Positions 9,324-17,921 of a DNA stretch of 64,000 nucleotides are shown here, piece by piece; within the stretch, counting starts at the first letter, position 1; each line of letters opens with the position of its first letter. The DNA comes from JAPOUP01 sp965203605 (GTDB lineage Bacteria; Pseudomonadota; Alphaproteobacteria; Rhodobacterales; Rhodobacteraceae): the NCBI GenBank assembly GCA_965203605.1, contig OZ241902.1, forward strand, positions 806,001-870,000, read 5' to 3'. The notes below the pieces were generated by a model, which saw only the letters and a program-made list of their open reading frames with translations, was not told where the DNA came from and did not search any database. The position numbers and the translations under genes are program-made.

Positions 9324-10310
9324 ATGGCATTCAATGCCTTGGTTGTTGAACGAGACGACGATGGACAGACAAGTGCGTCAGTTCAACGGATTGAAGAAGA
9401 CAGGCTTCCAGATGGCGATGTGACGGTTTCCGTTGCATTCTCAACCCTTAACTACAAGGACGGGCTGTGTATCGGTACGGGCGGAGGGTTGGTTCGAAAC
9501 TATCCGCACGTTCCTGGGATTGATTTTGTTGGGACCGTGGAGGCATCCAACGACAACCGGTACAATGCCGGGGATCGGGTTGTTCTGACGGGTTGGCGCG
9601 TCGGCGAAGCGCATTGGGGTGGCTATGCCCAGAAGGCCCGGGTCAGGGCTGATTGGTTGGTTCCGCTGCCTACGGGATTGGATATGCGTCACTCCATGGC
9701 CGTTGGTACCGCTGGATTCACAGCCATGCTTGCTGTGATGGCACTTGAGAACAATGGCCTTAAGGATGGGCCAGTACTGGTGACAGGTGCGGCTGGTGGA
9801 GTTGGGTCGGTTGCCACCGCAATTCTGGCAAGCCTTGGCTACGAAGTGACGGCTGTGACCGGACGGAAGGAAACGGAGAATTACCTTCGCGGGCTCGGTG
9901 CTTCGCACATCGTCCCGAGAGAGGAATTGAATGAAACGGTGAAACGGCCGCTTGAAAGGGAGACCTGGGGCGGTTGTGTCGACGCTGTCGGTGGTGCCAT
10001 GCTGGCGCGTGTGCTCGGACAGATGCAGTATGGTGCATCGGTTGCAGCCGTGGGATTGGCAGGTGGCGCGTCATTGCCTGCGTCTGTGATTCCGTTCCTG
10101 CTGCGTGGCGTGAATCTTCTCGGAATTGATTCCGTAATGCAGCCGTTCGAAACCCGTAAGCGGGTTTGGGAACGGGTGGCGAAGGATCTTCCGATGGACC
10201 AACTGGAAGCTATGATCCAGAATGCAACCCTCGCAGATCTTCCAGCGCTTGGGCGTGATATCCTGAAAGGTAAGGTCAAGGGGCGCGTTGTCGTCGATGT
10301 GAACGCATAG
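9324..10310 (+). CDS. acuI: Acrylyl-CoA reductase (NADPH), MDR family
   Basis: AcuI reduces toxic acryloyl-CoA to propionyl-CoA, removing the product of DMSP cleavage. The 328-residue medium-chain dehydrogenase/reductase has STLNYKDGLCIGTGGGLVRNYPHVPGIDFVGTV cut across the GroES-like domain, the nucleotide site VTGAAGGVGSVATAILASLGYEV, the family mark GGCVDAVGGAMLARVLGQM and a C-terminal GRVVVDVNA. No zinc-ligand cysteines are evident, as expected for YhdH/AcuI quinone-reductase-like enzymes. A GGAGG sits just before the ATG at 9324. It is in an operon with dmdA, which supports the acrylate role over the broader YhdH label. Confidence 0.88.
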   Translation: MAFNALVVERDDDGQTSASVQRIEEDRLPDGDVTVSVAFSTLNYKDGLCIGTGGGLVRNYPHVPGIDFVGTVEASNDNRYNAGDRVVLTGWRVGEAHWGGYAQKARVRADWLVPLPTGLDMRHSMAVGTAGFTAMLAVMALENNGLKDGPVLVTGAAGGVGSVATAILASLGYEVTAVTGRKETENYLRGLGASHIVPREELNETVKRPLERETWGGCVDAVGGAMLARVLGQMQYGASVAAVGLAGGASLPASVIPFLLRGVNLLGIDSVMQPFETRKRVWERVAKDLPMDQLEAMIQNATLADLPALGRDILKGKVKGRVVVDVNA

Positions 10311-10485
10311 CGGTGGCGTTGTTCGGGATTGGGGCACAAGGCCCCCGCCGATGCCGGTGCCATCTCGGTGTCGGCCTTGCGTAGACATCGATTGCACCTG
10401 ACCGAGCCAGGAATCGGCGGAGCAATCGGGAGTTCGAGTGCAACAGGCACCGGAGAAAACCCATTTGATAACTGGATCTGGACCA

Positions 10486-11709
10486 ATGCAGCTTGATCTG
10501 GACTTTATACGCAGCCAATTCCCGGCGTTTTCCGAACCTTCGCTTGCCGATCAGTCGTTCTTCGAAAACGCGGGTGGATCCTTTGCCTGCAGGCAGGTGA
10601 TTGACCGACTAAGCCGGTTTTACCGCGAAAGAAAGGTCCAGCCATACGGACCCTACGATGCCAGCCGTCTGGGTGGCGAGGAAATGGATGAAGCCCGTAA
10701 TCGTCTGGCTTCCATGTTGGGGGTGGAAGTGGATGAGTTGAGTTTCGGGCCCTCAACCACCCAGAATGTCTATGTACTGGCGCAGGCGTTCCGGCAGATA
10801 CTTCGCAAGGGTGACGAGATCGTCGTTACGGATCAGGACCATGAAGCGAACTCTGGTCCTTGGAGGCGTTTGGCGGACGACGGAATCAAAGTACGTGAGT
10901 GGCGGCTCGATCGCGATACCGGGCATCTCGACCTCGCTACATTGCTGAATATCCTGAATGATCGGACGCGGCTGGTATGCTTTCCGCACTGCTCGAACGT
11001 GGTTGGGGAGGTGAATGATGTTGTATCCATCTGCAGGGCCGTCCGGGAAGCCGGAGGGGTAACATGTGTTGATGGCGTGTCATTCGCACCGCACGGGTTG
11101 CCGGATGTGGGCGCACTTGGCGCTGACGTCTATCTGTTCTCGGCTTACAAGACGTTTGGACCGCATCAAGGTGTGATGGCAGTTCGTCGAGAGCTTGGCA
11201 TGCGTTTACCCAATCAAGGGCATTTCTTTAACGGTGACAGTCTCTTCAAGCGTTTCACGCCTGCCGGTCCGGACCATGCCCAGGTCGCGGCGAGCGCCGG
11301 AATCGCCGATTACTTCGATGCGCTTCATTCGCATCACCTCGCGTCCGAATCCGATCCCCGGCAGCGGACAATTCAGGTTCGCGACCTCATTCAGGACCAC
11401 GAGACGAAGCTTCTCCGACCTCTGCTTGAGTTCCTGTCGGACAGGAATCGCCTGCGACTGTTAGGTCCGCGTCGGGCTGAGAGACGCGCTCCTACGGTGG
11501 CCGTTGATTGCGGAGCCTCCTGTATGGACATTGCGGTCAAGCTCGCGGCGCGTGGGATTTTGGCAGGAAGCGGGGACTTCTATGCCGTTCGACCGCTAAG
11601 GGCGATGGGAGTGGACCCGGAGCAGGGCGTTCTCAGATTGTCTTTCGTCCATTACACGAGTGAAGGCGATATCGAACGGCTAATGTGTTCGCTGGATCAG
11701 GTGATCTGA
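10486..11709 (+). CDS. Class V aminotransferase, cysteine desulfurase-like
   Basis: A 407-residue PLP enzyme of fold type I. The cofactor lysine is Lys222 in LFSAYKTFGPHQG, and Asp196 in VTCVDGVSFAPHGLPDV is the residue that contacts the pyridine ring. The N terminus FFENAGGSFACRQVIDRL and the AVDCGASCMDIAVKLAARGI segment near the end are typical of the cysteine desulfurase/selenocysteine lyase-like branch. No catalytic loop cysteine could be assigned with confidence, so the substrate is unknown. The ATG at 10486 gives the family's length; a GTG at 10438 is the longer option. It follows acuI by 175 bases on the same strand and may be co-transcribed, but no link to DMSP metabolism is established. 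Confidence 0.83.
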   Translation: MQLDLDFIRSQFPAFSEPSLADQSFFENAGGSFACRQVIDRLSRFYRERKVQPYGPYDASRLGGEEMDEARNRLASMLGVEVDELSFGPSTTQNVYVLAQAFRQILRKGDEIVVTDQDHEANSGPWRRLADDGIKVREWRLDRDTGHLDLATLLNILNDRTRLVCFPHCSNVVGEVNDVVSICRAVREAGGVTCVDGVSFAPHGLPDVGALGADVYLFSAYKTFGPHQGVMAVRRELGMRLPNQGHFFNGDSLFKRFTPAGPDHAQVAASAGIADYFDALHSHHLASESDPRQRTIQVRDLIQDHETKLLRPLLEFLSDRNRLRLLGPRRAERRAPTVAVDCGASCMDIAVKLAARGILAGSGDFYAVRPLRAMGVDPEQGVLRLSFVHYTSEGDIERLMCSLDQVI

Positions 11710-12650
11710 CCGTGCGTTGGGTTCACAGGCAATGGCCTTCAGTTCTTCGGTTCCGATTTTGATCGAACCATGACCTGAGGTTGAGTGGTTCCCTTGGCAT
11801 CTACGGAAGCGGGCGTGAAAGAGACGGTCTGACATGCCGAGTCGCATCACGGGTAGGGTGTTTGAGCCGAATGGAGGTATCCCGAAACCTCGGCTGATGG
11901 ACCATGCGTTGGACTTCCATGCACGCCGGATTCGGAAATGGTCGGCTGGGGCGTCGCCTCCCTTGCGGCGGAGGTGGTCTACATGCGTCTCGGATCCGGC
12001 CCGCCGAATCAGCATCTGACCGGAAAACCAGGACAGTTGACTGGGGCGTTGGCGACGGCGCGAATTGGATCCGGACTATTGGAGTGTGGAACATTCTTGG
12101 AATGACTGGGTTTGCCGCCAGAATTCCGTGGTTCGAAAGCGCTGCCGACATTATCCGCCGAATGGGACGATCATGCGGGTTGCCACAAGGGAGTGGGCGG
12201 TGCTGTGAAATCCGGGAGGCCTATCTGCGGTAGATGTCTTCCTGTTTGGTGTCACTCTCCAAGTCACTCCACACAATCCCTGAAACGCCATTCGCGCATC
12301 AATGCCGACGGCGGTCCTGATGTTCGGCCCTAAGCGTTAACTTGTTTTGCTGTCACAACCGGATTCTGGCTTTGGAAAGTATTGTTCCCTCAGCGGGTGG
12401 GACTTTCGCTTCGACTCTGAGAGATCGCGGGAGATCCGTTGCCAGCCCGTCAGGATTTCCTGTCGGAAATTTTGGGCTCCATCTTTCCCCGGCTTGGTTC
12501 AATAGTAACCTGAACTCACGCCATCTCGTATGTTCAAAAAGATGGGAAATGAACGAAGGATGTGGCTGTAGAAGACTTTGGATTGAGAGTCAGAAGAAAG
12601 CCTGGCGAGGGATTTGACCCGCAGCCGCAGTCGCTCCCATTGGCCCATCG
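11710..12650. other. No gene recognised (about 0.9 kb)
   Basis: After the aminotransferase no frame longer than about 110 codons appears, and none shows a motif. It borders the decayed rpn fragment, so it may be eroded accessory DNA. Confidence 0.45.
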
Positions 12651-12975
12651 CCGATCAGTTATGCCTTTGTGAGGTTCCAAGACCTCCTTAAGCGTGTCAG
12701 CGACGGTCAGTGCGTCGAGGCAGCGGTTCAGGGTCGCCGCGTCGGCAGACAGCGCCTCGTCGGCGCGAGTGGCCGGTACGGCCCTGAACCTGATTCGCGT
12801 TTGACGCGGGAAAGTCTCGAACTTTTCTCTGCTCAATCCGATGGCTTCGCCCTTGACCAACTCGTGCGCCTCGACCTGTTCAGGAGTGTTTCCGCTATCG
12901 TTCCCACGACCGCCTTCAGTTGCTTGTGTCCTCCATGCGGCAGCGTCGTTCTCAACCTATCGAGGTCCACGCTGT
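12651..12975 (-). pseudogene. Rpn-family nuclease C-terminal fragment, frameshifted
   Basis: Read on the minus strand, this stretch is a worn copy of the 3' end of the rpn gene 170 bases away. One frame gives VDLDRLRTTLPHGGHKQLKA and VVGTIAETLLN, matching DLDGLKTALRNGGHNELEAIMGT of the neighbour. A frame change near 12865 leads to VKGEAIGLSREKFE and LSADAATLNRCLDALTVAD, matching its KGEALGLSKG and LSADAATLDRWLDALVVAE. Nothing of the N-terminal nuclease domain is seen. It is best read as the remains of a second rpn gene; a tandem duplication followed by decay would explain the location. Confidence 0.7.
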
Positions 12976-13144
12976 GAACTCAGCATTTCAGGCGCAAAGG
13001 AGGCCATCGGCTGACAACGACAGATGACCCGCCGTGGAGCGCGGCCGTTTTCGAGGATTGGCACGAATGCCCAAACGTGCTCGACGCGACTTGACGGGAT
13101 GAACAGATGGGTCTTGGGGACTCCCGTCTCTGAAACGCCGCCGG

Positions 13145-13873
13145 TCAGTGACGCGTTCGGGGTCCGAAGACCTCATCCAGCGTCTCGGCGACGACCAGCG
13201 CGTCTAGCCAGCGGTCGAGGGTCGCCGCGTCCGCTGAAAGCACCATGTCGGCGCGGGCATCCGGAACGTCCCCGAACCTCTTTCGGGCCAGACGGATCAG
13301 CGTCTCGGCCTTCCCTGTTGCGATGCCCTTGCTCAGCCCGAGCGCCTCGCCCTTGGCCAGGCCCCGCGCCTCGCCCTGTTCCAGGAGAGTCTCCGCAATC
13401 GTTCCCATGATCGCCTCCAGTTCGTTGTGCCCGCCGTTCCGCAGGGCCGTTTTCAGACCGTCCAGATCCACATCGTAGACCCGGAGGACGTATTCAAGGA
13501 CCTGCATCCTCAGGTCGCTGCCCTCCGGCAGGCTCTCCGCGACCTCCGCCAGGAAGTCCAGGGCCTCCCGCCGCAGCGCGATGAACCCGGCCCGGAGCGC
13601 GGCGTTCCGCGACAGCGCGTCGATGTCCATGGTGCGCAGGTTGCGGAGGATATAGCCGGAACCGGGCAGGAACGCCAGTTCCGGATCGTCCGCCGCGATC
13701 ATGTCGCGCAGGGAGCCGGGCACCGTCCAGTCGGGTGCGCCATGGTACACGACGACCGGCACGATCGGCGGCAGCGAACTGAGCCTGGTCGCGGACGTGC
13801 CCGCGAACCGCTTCCAGATCCTCACCATGTAGGAGGCCAGCTGGAGCGGAAGGCCGGGATCGGGGCTGCTTTT
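13145..13873 (-). pseudogene. Rpn-family nuclease, 3' part of gene split by RIT element
   Basis: Rpn proteins (PF04754, transposase_31, PD-(D/E)XK fold) are recombination-promoting nucleases. This is the C-terminal 242 codons: KSSPDPGLPLQLASYMVRIW directly at the junction, then PPIVPVVVYHG, LAFLPGSGYILRNLRTMDID and a tail of short repeated motifs (EARGLAKGEALGLSKG). An internal ATG at 13828 could still start a 227-residue protein without the catalytic centre. The N-terminal part lies 3.5 kb away at 17375-17635. Joining the two pieces at the shared gtgttc gives one 329-residue protein in frame, the normal family size. So this gene was whole before the insertion. Confidence 0.88.
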
Positions 13874-13982
13874 GTGTTCTAATCCCGCAAAAGACCTAAT
13901 GCCGCGTTTCCGGTGTCAGCCCCTTGCTGCGCCTGGGTTTCGGGTCCGGAGAACGCGGCATCAGGCGGCGGCGTCACAACGC
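13874..13982 (+). repeat. RIT terminal inverted repeat, left copy
   Basis: This 109-bp stretch matches the reverse complement of 17246-17354 at 108 of 109 positions; the one difference is at about 13932 (gcgcctggg here, gcgtctggg in the other copy). Inside it two oppositely oriented copies of a motif close to taatgccgcg occur, near 13897 and near 13957, which could be recombinase half-sites. Confidence 0.95.
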
Positions 13983-14969
13983 GTCGAGCATCTTCATCAC
14001 CTCGTCGGTTGGCTGGTAGCGTCCCGGCGGGACATCAGCCGGCCGCGTGAGTTCCATGGCCTCCTGCCTGAGCCTTTGGTCGGCATGCAGGTATTTCATC
14101 GTCGTCGCGGTCGACCCGTGTCCGAGCCAGAGGGCGATGACGGCGATCGACCTGCCATGGCGCAGAAGCTCCATCGCGGCGGTGTGCCGAAGGCTGTGCG
14201 GACTGATCCTCTTCGCCGGGAGGGACGGGCACCGCCCGGCCGCCCGCTCGGCATGCCTGCGCACCAGCCGCTGGACGCTGTCGGGACTGAGGCGGCGGTT
14301 CCGGTTGCTCACGAACAGCGGGTCGCCGTCGCCGCCGGGCCGCTCCCGCATCCACTCGCCGGGAACCTGCACGGTGTCCCGCCTGAGTGGGGTCAGGCGC
14401 TCCCTGCGTCCCTTGCCGCGGCAGAAGACGCTTGCCTGGCCCCCGGGCCTGACGCTGCCGCGGTCGAGGCCGGTCAGTTCACCGACCCGCAGTCCGGTCC
14501 GCACCAGCAGCAGCAGGATCGCCCGGTCCCGGCGGCCCGTGCGGGTGTGCAGGTCGGGGGCGTCGAGGAGCGCCTGTATCTCCGCCCCGTCCAGATGCTG
14601 GACCGTCGGCCTCGGCCGCCGCTTGCCGGGCAGCATGCCAATCTTCCGGCAGTGGCCGGGCAGTGCCGGCTCCCGGCGGGAGATATGGGTGAAGAGGGAG
14701 CGGATGGCGGCGAGCCGGATGTTCCGGCTGCCGACGCCATTCCCGCGCCCCGTCTCCAGATGGTCCAGGAACCGGCACACGGGACCGGCGTCGATGTCCT
14801 CGACGTCCATGTGCATCGGCTCGCGGCCCGTCCGCCCCGCGGCGAAGGCCAGCAGCGGCTTCAGGGAGTCGCGGTAGCTCCTCACCGTGTGCTGGCTGGC
14901 GTTGAGCTGGCCGTACAGGCGGTTGTGGAAGAAGTCCCCCGGATGCGGCGCCAATGGGTGTCCGCTCAT
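13974..14969 (-). CDS. Tyrosine recombinase, third of RIT trio
   Basis: A 331-residue site-specific recombinase of the phage integrase family. The SAM-like N domain is around residues 20-100, and the catalytic domain follows with LLVRTGLRVGELTGLD (first Arg), ISPHSLRHTAAMELLRHG (His-x-x-Arg box) and LGHGSTATTMKYLHAD (Tyr nucleophile in MKYLH). All main catalytic residues are visible. The ATG at 14969 overlaps the TGA of the preceding gene, so it depends on translational coupling. The 3' end runs into the left inverted repeat by a few bases. It corresponds to RitC of the known RIT layout. Confidence 0.93.
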   Translation of the reverse strand: MSGHPLAPHPGDFFHNRLYGQLNASQHTVRSYRDSLKPLLAFAAGRTGREPMHMDVEDIDAGPVCRFLDHLETGRGNGVGSRNIRLAAIRSLFTHISRREPALPGHCRKIGMLPGKRRPRPTVQHLDGAEIQALLDAPDLHTRTGRRDRAILLLLVRTGLRVGELTGLDRGSVRPGGQASVFCRGKGRRERLTPLRRDTVQVPGEWMRERPGGDGDPLFVSNRNRRLSPDSVQRLVRRHAERAAGRCPSLPAKRISPHSLRHTAAMELLRHGRSIAVIALWLGHGSTATTMKYLHADQRLRQEAMELTRPADVPPGRYQPTDEVMKMLDAL

Positions 14970-15916
14970 GGTTCCGCCCTCCTGTCGGGCGCGGCCCCGG
15001 AGCGTTCGCTGGCCAGGGCCAGCAGCTCCGGCACGGCCTCGAGGTACCAATACGTGCCGCGGGGGCACGAATGGCCGAGGACGGAGCTGAGCCTGTACAT
15101 CCCGGCGTCGACATCCAGTCCCTGACGGAACCAGTCGAGCAGTGTCCTCGTGGCGTACGTGTGTCTCAGGTCATGGAGGCGCGGGCCGCGCACCGTGCCG
15201 CCCCTCACCGGCGGCGGCCGCAGTCCGAGCCTGCGGCCTACCTCGGCGAAGCTGTCCTGCGCGGTGGACCGGGCCAGCCGGTTCCCTGCCATGCCGCCGC
15301 GGAACCAGGCGTCCGGCGTCCAGCCGAGGATGGCCGTCATCCTGGCGCGGTAGTCCCTCAGGCGGTCGGCCGTGCACCCGGTCACCGGAACCGCGCGGCT
15401 CCGGCCGCCCTTTGCGTGGCGGACCAGGACGCGGCCCCGGTCGAGGTCGACGTCCCGCCGGTCCAGCGCGACGGCCTCGCCGATCCGCATGCCGGTGACG
15501 GCCAGCAGCCCGAACAGCGTTGAATGTGTCGGTCCGTGCAGTCCCGGGCATGAGGGCAGCCGGGACGCCTCGTCCACGATGGCGCGGACCTCGGCGTCGG
15601 TGAGGATGTGGGGCCGCGCCCGGGTGGTGCTGCCCGGAACCAGCCCCAGAGGCGGAACCTCCGTGCGCGGGTCGATCCCACGCAGCCAGGTGGCGAAGAC
15701 GCGCACCGCCGCCAGACGCACCGTCCATGTCGACCGGCCGGCGGATCCGTATTCCTCCTTCCAGCGCAGGAAGAGCCCTGTCGTGATCCTTTCCGCCCCC
15801 CGGCTGTCGGCGAAGGCGGCGAACGGCCGGACCAGCCTGGCCTGGGCCGCCCAGTCGCCGCCGTGGAGACGGCGCTCCGCATGGTACCGCTCAAGGAGTT
15901 CCGTGAAGCCGGTCAT
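14966..15916 (-). CDS. Tyrosine recombinase, second of RIT trio
   Basis: A 316-residue phage-integrase-family recombinase. Visible catalytic elements are LLAVTGMRIGEAVALDRRDVDLD (Arg), RLHDLRHTYATRTLLDW (His-x-x-Arg) and SSVLGHSCPRGTYWYLEAVPELL (Tyr in YWYLE). The N domain is short, typical of the middle RIT member. The ATG at 15916 overlaps the stop of the first recombinase as ATGA, and its own stop overlaps the start of the third. Tight coupling of all three suggests that they act together, perhaps as a mixed complex on the long inverted ends. It corresponds to RitB. Confidence 0.93.
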   Translation of the reverse strand: MTGFTELLERYHAERRLHGGDWAAQARLVRPFAAFADSRGAERITTGLFLRWKEEYGSAGRSTWTVRLAAVRVFATWLRGIDPRTEVPPLGLVPGSTTRARPHILTDAEVRAIVDEASRLPSCPGLHGPTHSTLFGLLAVTGMRIGEAVALDRRDVDLDRGRVLVRHAKGGRSRAVPVTGCTADRLRDYRARMTAILGWTPDAWFRGGMAGNRLARSTAQDSFAEVGRRLGLRPPPVRGGTVRGPRLHDLRHTYATRTLLDWFRQGLDVDAGMYRLSSVLGHSCPRGTYWYLEAVPELLALASERSGAAPDRRAEP

Positions 15917-17169
15917 GGGCCATCCTCCCCCTGCGTAGGCCACGGCCGGGCCAGGGGACGGAGAGCCTCGGCGCCGTAGCGGGCGTAGACCGTCGTGGTC
16001 CGCACCAGCCGGTGGCGCAGCATGTCGCCGGCCTGCTCCAGGGAGGCGCCGCGGTCCAGCAGCCGGACGGCGAGGCTGTGGCGCAGAATATGGCAGGGAA
16101 CCACGCCCTCCGGCACCGCCAGTCCAGCCATGGCGAACGCGTCCCGGAGCATCGCGCGGATGAAGATCGGGTGCCCGAGCGGACGGTGCGGCGCGCGCAC
16201 CGGGACGAACAGGTGCGGATCCGACCCGGCCCTTCCGTTCAGCAGGCAGTCCACGACCGCCCCGCCGACATCGACGGGCATTGGCATGACGTCATGCAGG
16301 TCGCCCTTGCCCCGCACCAGGATGGTTCCGGACGGCCAGTTGATGTCGGCGGGGCGGATCGCCGTGATCTCCTGCGACCGCAGACCCATCCGGGCCATCG
16401 GAAGCAGGACGGCGAGGCCACGGCGGGCGGGCGCGGTGTCGCCGCGGACGGCATCGGCCAGCGCCTCGATGTCCTCCGCCGGGAGATGGTGCAGGGTGGC
16501 TCCGTGCATGCTCCGCGCGGCGACCTTCGGAACGGTCAGGCTCAGGTCGGCGCGCGTCAGTCCGGTCGCGAACATGAACCGGAACAGGCAGCGGAGGCCG
16601 TCCGCCCTGTTCGGAAGGCCGCGTCCCGTCCCCGGCCTTCCCGGCGGAAGGGCAGGGAACGCCCTGACGTCGCCGGCGCCGATGCTGTCGAGGTCGCCGG
16701 GCTCCGGACCGAAGCGGAAGGTCAGGAACCGTCCCGTCAGCGACCGCCGGCCGGCGGTCGTGGTCGGTCCAAGGCCCCGGTGCCGCCGAAGCCACTCGCC
16801 GTAGGCCCGGTCCAGCCGCCCAAGCCATCCGGGCGGCGGCTCCGGGGCCGGCGGAAGCGCCGCGACCACCCCCTCGGCCGAAAGGTGGGCGGCGAACCTG
16901 CGGAGATGGACGCGGCGCCGCCGGTCAGCCGCGGACAGACGGGCCAGCACGGCGTCCGCCGCCTCGCCCGGAATCCCGGCGTCCACGTCGCCGGCCCCGA
17001 GCCCGCGCGCACCGACCTCCGTCTGGAGCCGGCTGATCGAGCTCCCGTGGTCCCTGACGGTCGCGGGTGCGTAGCCCCGTCCGTCCAGTCCGGCAGGAAA
17101 CGACGCCCGGAAAGGCGCCAGCCAGCCGCCGGCGGAGCGGGCGTCGTCGTGATGGGTCTTCGATGGCAT
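15913..17169 (-). CDS. Tyrosine recombinase, first of RIT trio
   Basis: A 418-residue phage-integrase-family protein, the longest of the three. Catalytic features: MARMGLRSQEITAIRPADIN (Arg), PCHILRHSLAVRLLDRGASL (His-x-x-Arg box) and RTTTVYARYGAEALRPLA (Tyr). The N-terminal 200 residues hold an integrase SAM-like region (WLRRHRGLGPTTTAGRRSLTGR). The ATG at 17169 has a strong GGAGG about six bases upstream, whereas the longer open frame would start inside the terminal repeat, so 17169 is preferred. It is the only gene of the trio with a good ribosome binding site of its own. It corresponds to RitA. Confidence 0.93.
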   Translation of the reverse strand: MPSKTHHDDARSAGGWLAPFRASFPAGLDGRGYAPATVRDHGSSISRLQTEVGARGLGAGDVDAGIPGEAADAVLARLSAADRRRRVHLRRFAAHLSAEGVVAALPPAPEPPPGWLGRLDRAYGEWLRRHRGLGPTTTAGRRSLTGRFLTFRFGPEPGDLDSIGAGDVRAFPALPPGRPGTGRGLPNRADGLRCLFRFMFATGLTRADLSLTVPKVAARSMHGATLHHLPAEDIEALADAVRGDTAPARRGLAVLLPMARMGLRSQEITAIRPADINWPSGTILVRGKGDLHDVMPMPVDVGGAVVDCLLNGRAGSDPHLFVPVRAPHRPLGHPIFIRAMLRDAFAMAGLAVPEGVVPCHILRHSLAVRLLDRGASLEQAGDMLRHRLVRTTTVYARYGAEALRPLARPWPTQGEDGP

Positions 17170-17245
17170 GATATCCCTCCATTTCCCGTGTTGGTGAACG
17201 GAGGGAACGGTGGCAGACGGCCGGGTCCGGTCAAGGGGCATGGAA

Positions 17246-17354
17246 GCGTTGTGACGCCGCCGCCTGATGCCGCGTTCTCCGGACCCGAAACCCAGACGCA
17301 GCAAGGGGCTGACACCGGAAACGCGGCATTAGGTCTTTTGCGGGATTAGAACAC
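17246..17354 (-). repeat. RIT terminal inverted repeat, right copy
   Basis: Partner of the left repeat. It ends the element's inverted structure at 17354 and runs directly into an additional perfect palindrome that the left end lacks. The RitA ribosome binding site lies inside it or just after it on the minus strand, so the repeat may also carry the promoter for the recombinase operon. Confidence 0.95.
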
Positions 17355-17380
17355 TAATGCCGAATTCGGCATTAGTGTTC
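17349..17380. repeat. Perfect 32-bp palindrome at the right RIT junction
   Basis: Centred between 17364 and 17365 (core ccgaattcgg), with arms ctaatgccg and cggcattag, and outer gaacac/gtgttc. It overlaps the last six bases of the inverted repeat and the first bases of rpn. The arms repeat the taatgccg motif found within each terminal repeat, so this may be a recombinase binding or crossover site. The left end has no counterpart. Confidence 0.9.
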
Positions 17381-17635
17381 CGCAAGGACGTATATGAAGG
17401 CGTCCCCGCCGGAGATGAGCTCGACCTTCACCAGCAGGTCGCTCTGGCTGCCGGCCAGCGCCTCGTCCACGAAGCTGCCCTCGACGGTCTCGGGCAGGGT
17501 GTCGGCGAGAAGACCCGCGACGCTGTCCGGGAGATGGTCGCGGAGGAAGTCCCGAACACGTTCGCGGTCAGAGAACAGCGCACGGAAGAACGTGTCGTGG
17601 GGAGTGGGAAGACCGGTCACTTTGGAGACCCGCAT
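17375..17635 (-). pseudogene. Rpn-family nuclease, 5' part of gene split by RIT element
   Basis: The N-terminal 87 codons of the rpn gene, starting MRVSKVTGLPTPHDTFFRAL and including DHLPDSVAGLL, SQSDLLVKVELI and DAFIYVLAEH. The Asp of SDLL and the Glu of AEHK are expected metal ligands of the PD-(D/E)XK centre; the frame then meets the palindrome and a TAA, so the catalytic Lys is lost. The remaining short product should be inactive as a nuclease. The rest of the gene is at 13145-13873. Confidence 0.88.
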
Positions 17636-17921
17636 TTCTGTTGCGGCGATGCCATTTTTCCCAATCAGGTTAGCATCGCTGCGCTTCTTCAGAAAGTCGT
17701 TCCAGACCCTGCCGTAATTTCAGATCGCGATCGGCGAAGAAACCGCAATACTGGTCAATGATCCGTTTGTGCCCTGGATGAAGGCCTTGGCCCGCGACTC
17801 CGTGAGCTGTGGCCCAGGCTTTCTGCGTGTCGAAGGCTCCTGCACCTGTAGGTTGACCTTCTCCCATCAGCCAATCCCAAACATGATCGACAACTCGCAC
17901 TTTCAACGGCAAGTGATTGAA
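17636..17921. other. Intergenic, nothing recognised
   Basis: A short region between the interrupted rpn and the interrupted acetyltransferase, expected to hold the rpn promoter. An 80-codon frame on the minus strand has no motif and is not supported. Confidence 0.4.

Larger units (their letters stand above)
13874..17374 (-). mobile_element. RIT (recombinase in trio) element inserted in rpn
   Basis: A 3501-bp element bounded by 109-bp inverted repeats (13874-13982 and 17246-17354; one mismatch) carries three tyrosine recombinase genes on the minus strand, each overlapping the next by ATGA. This gene trio with long inverted ends is the definition of RIT elements. The short direct repeat gtgttc occurs at 13874-13879 and 17375-17380; removing the element with one copy restores the rpn reading frame. 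The element lies between the His and Lys codons of the rpn EHK motif, thus cutting the catalytic site. It is much more GC-rich than most of the window. Intact genes and near-identical ends suggest recent arrival and possibly current activity. Confidence 0.92.

Noticed and set aside
13872..15125. A 417-codon frame on the plus strand
   Set aside because: It is antisense to the third RIT recombinase and has no recognisable domain; GC-rich codon bias opens the opposite frame.
16012..17349. A 445-codon frame on the plus strand
   Set aside because: Antisense to the first RIT recombinase, low-complexity basic composition.
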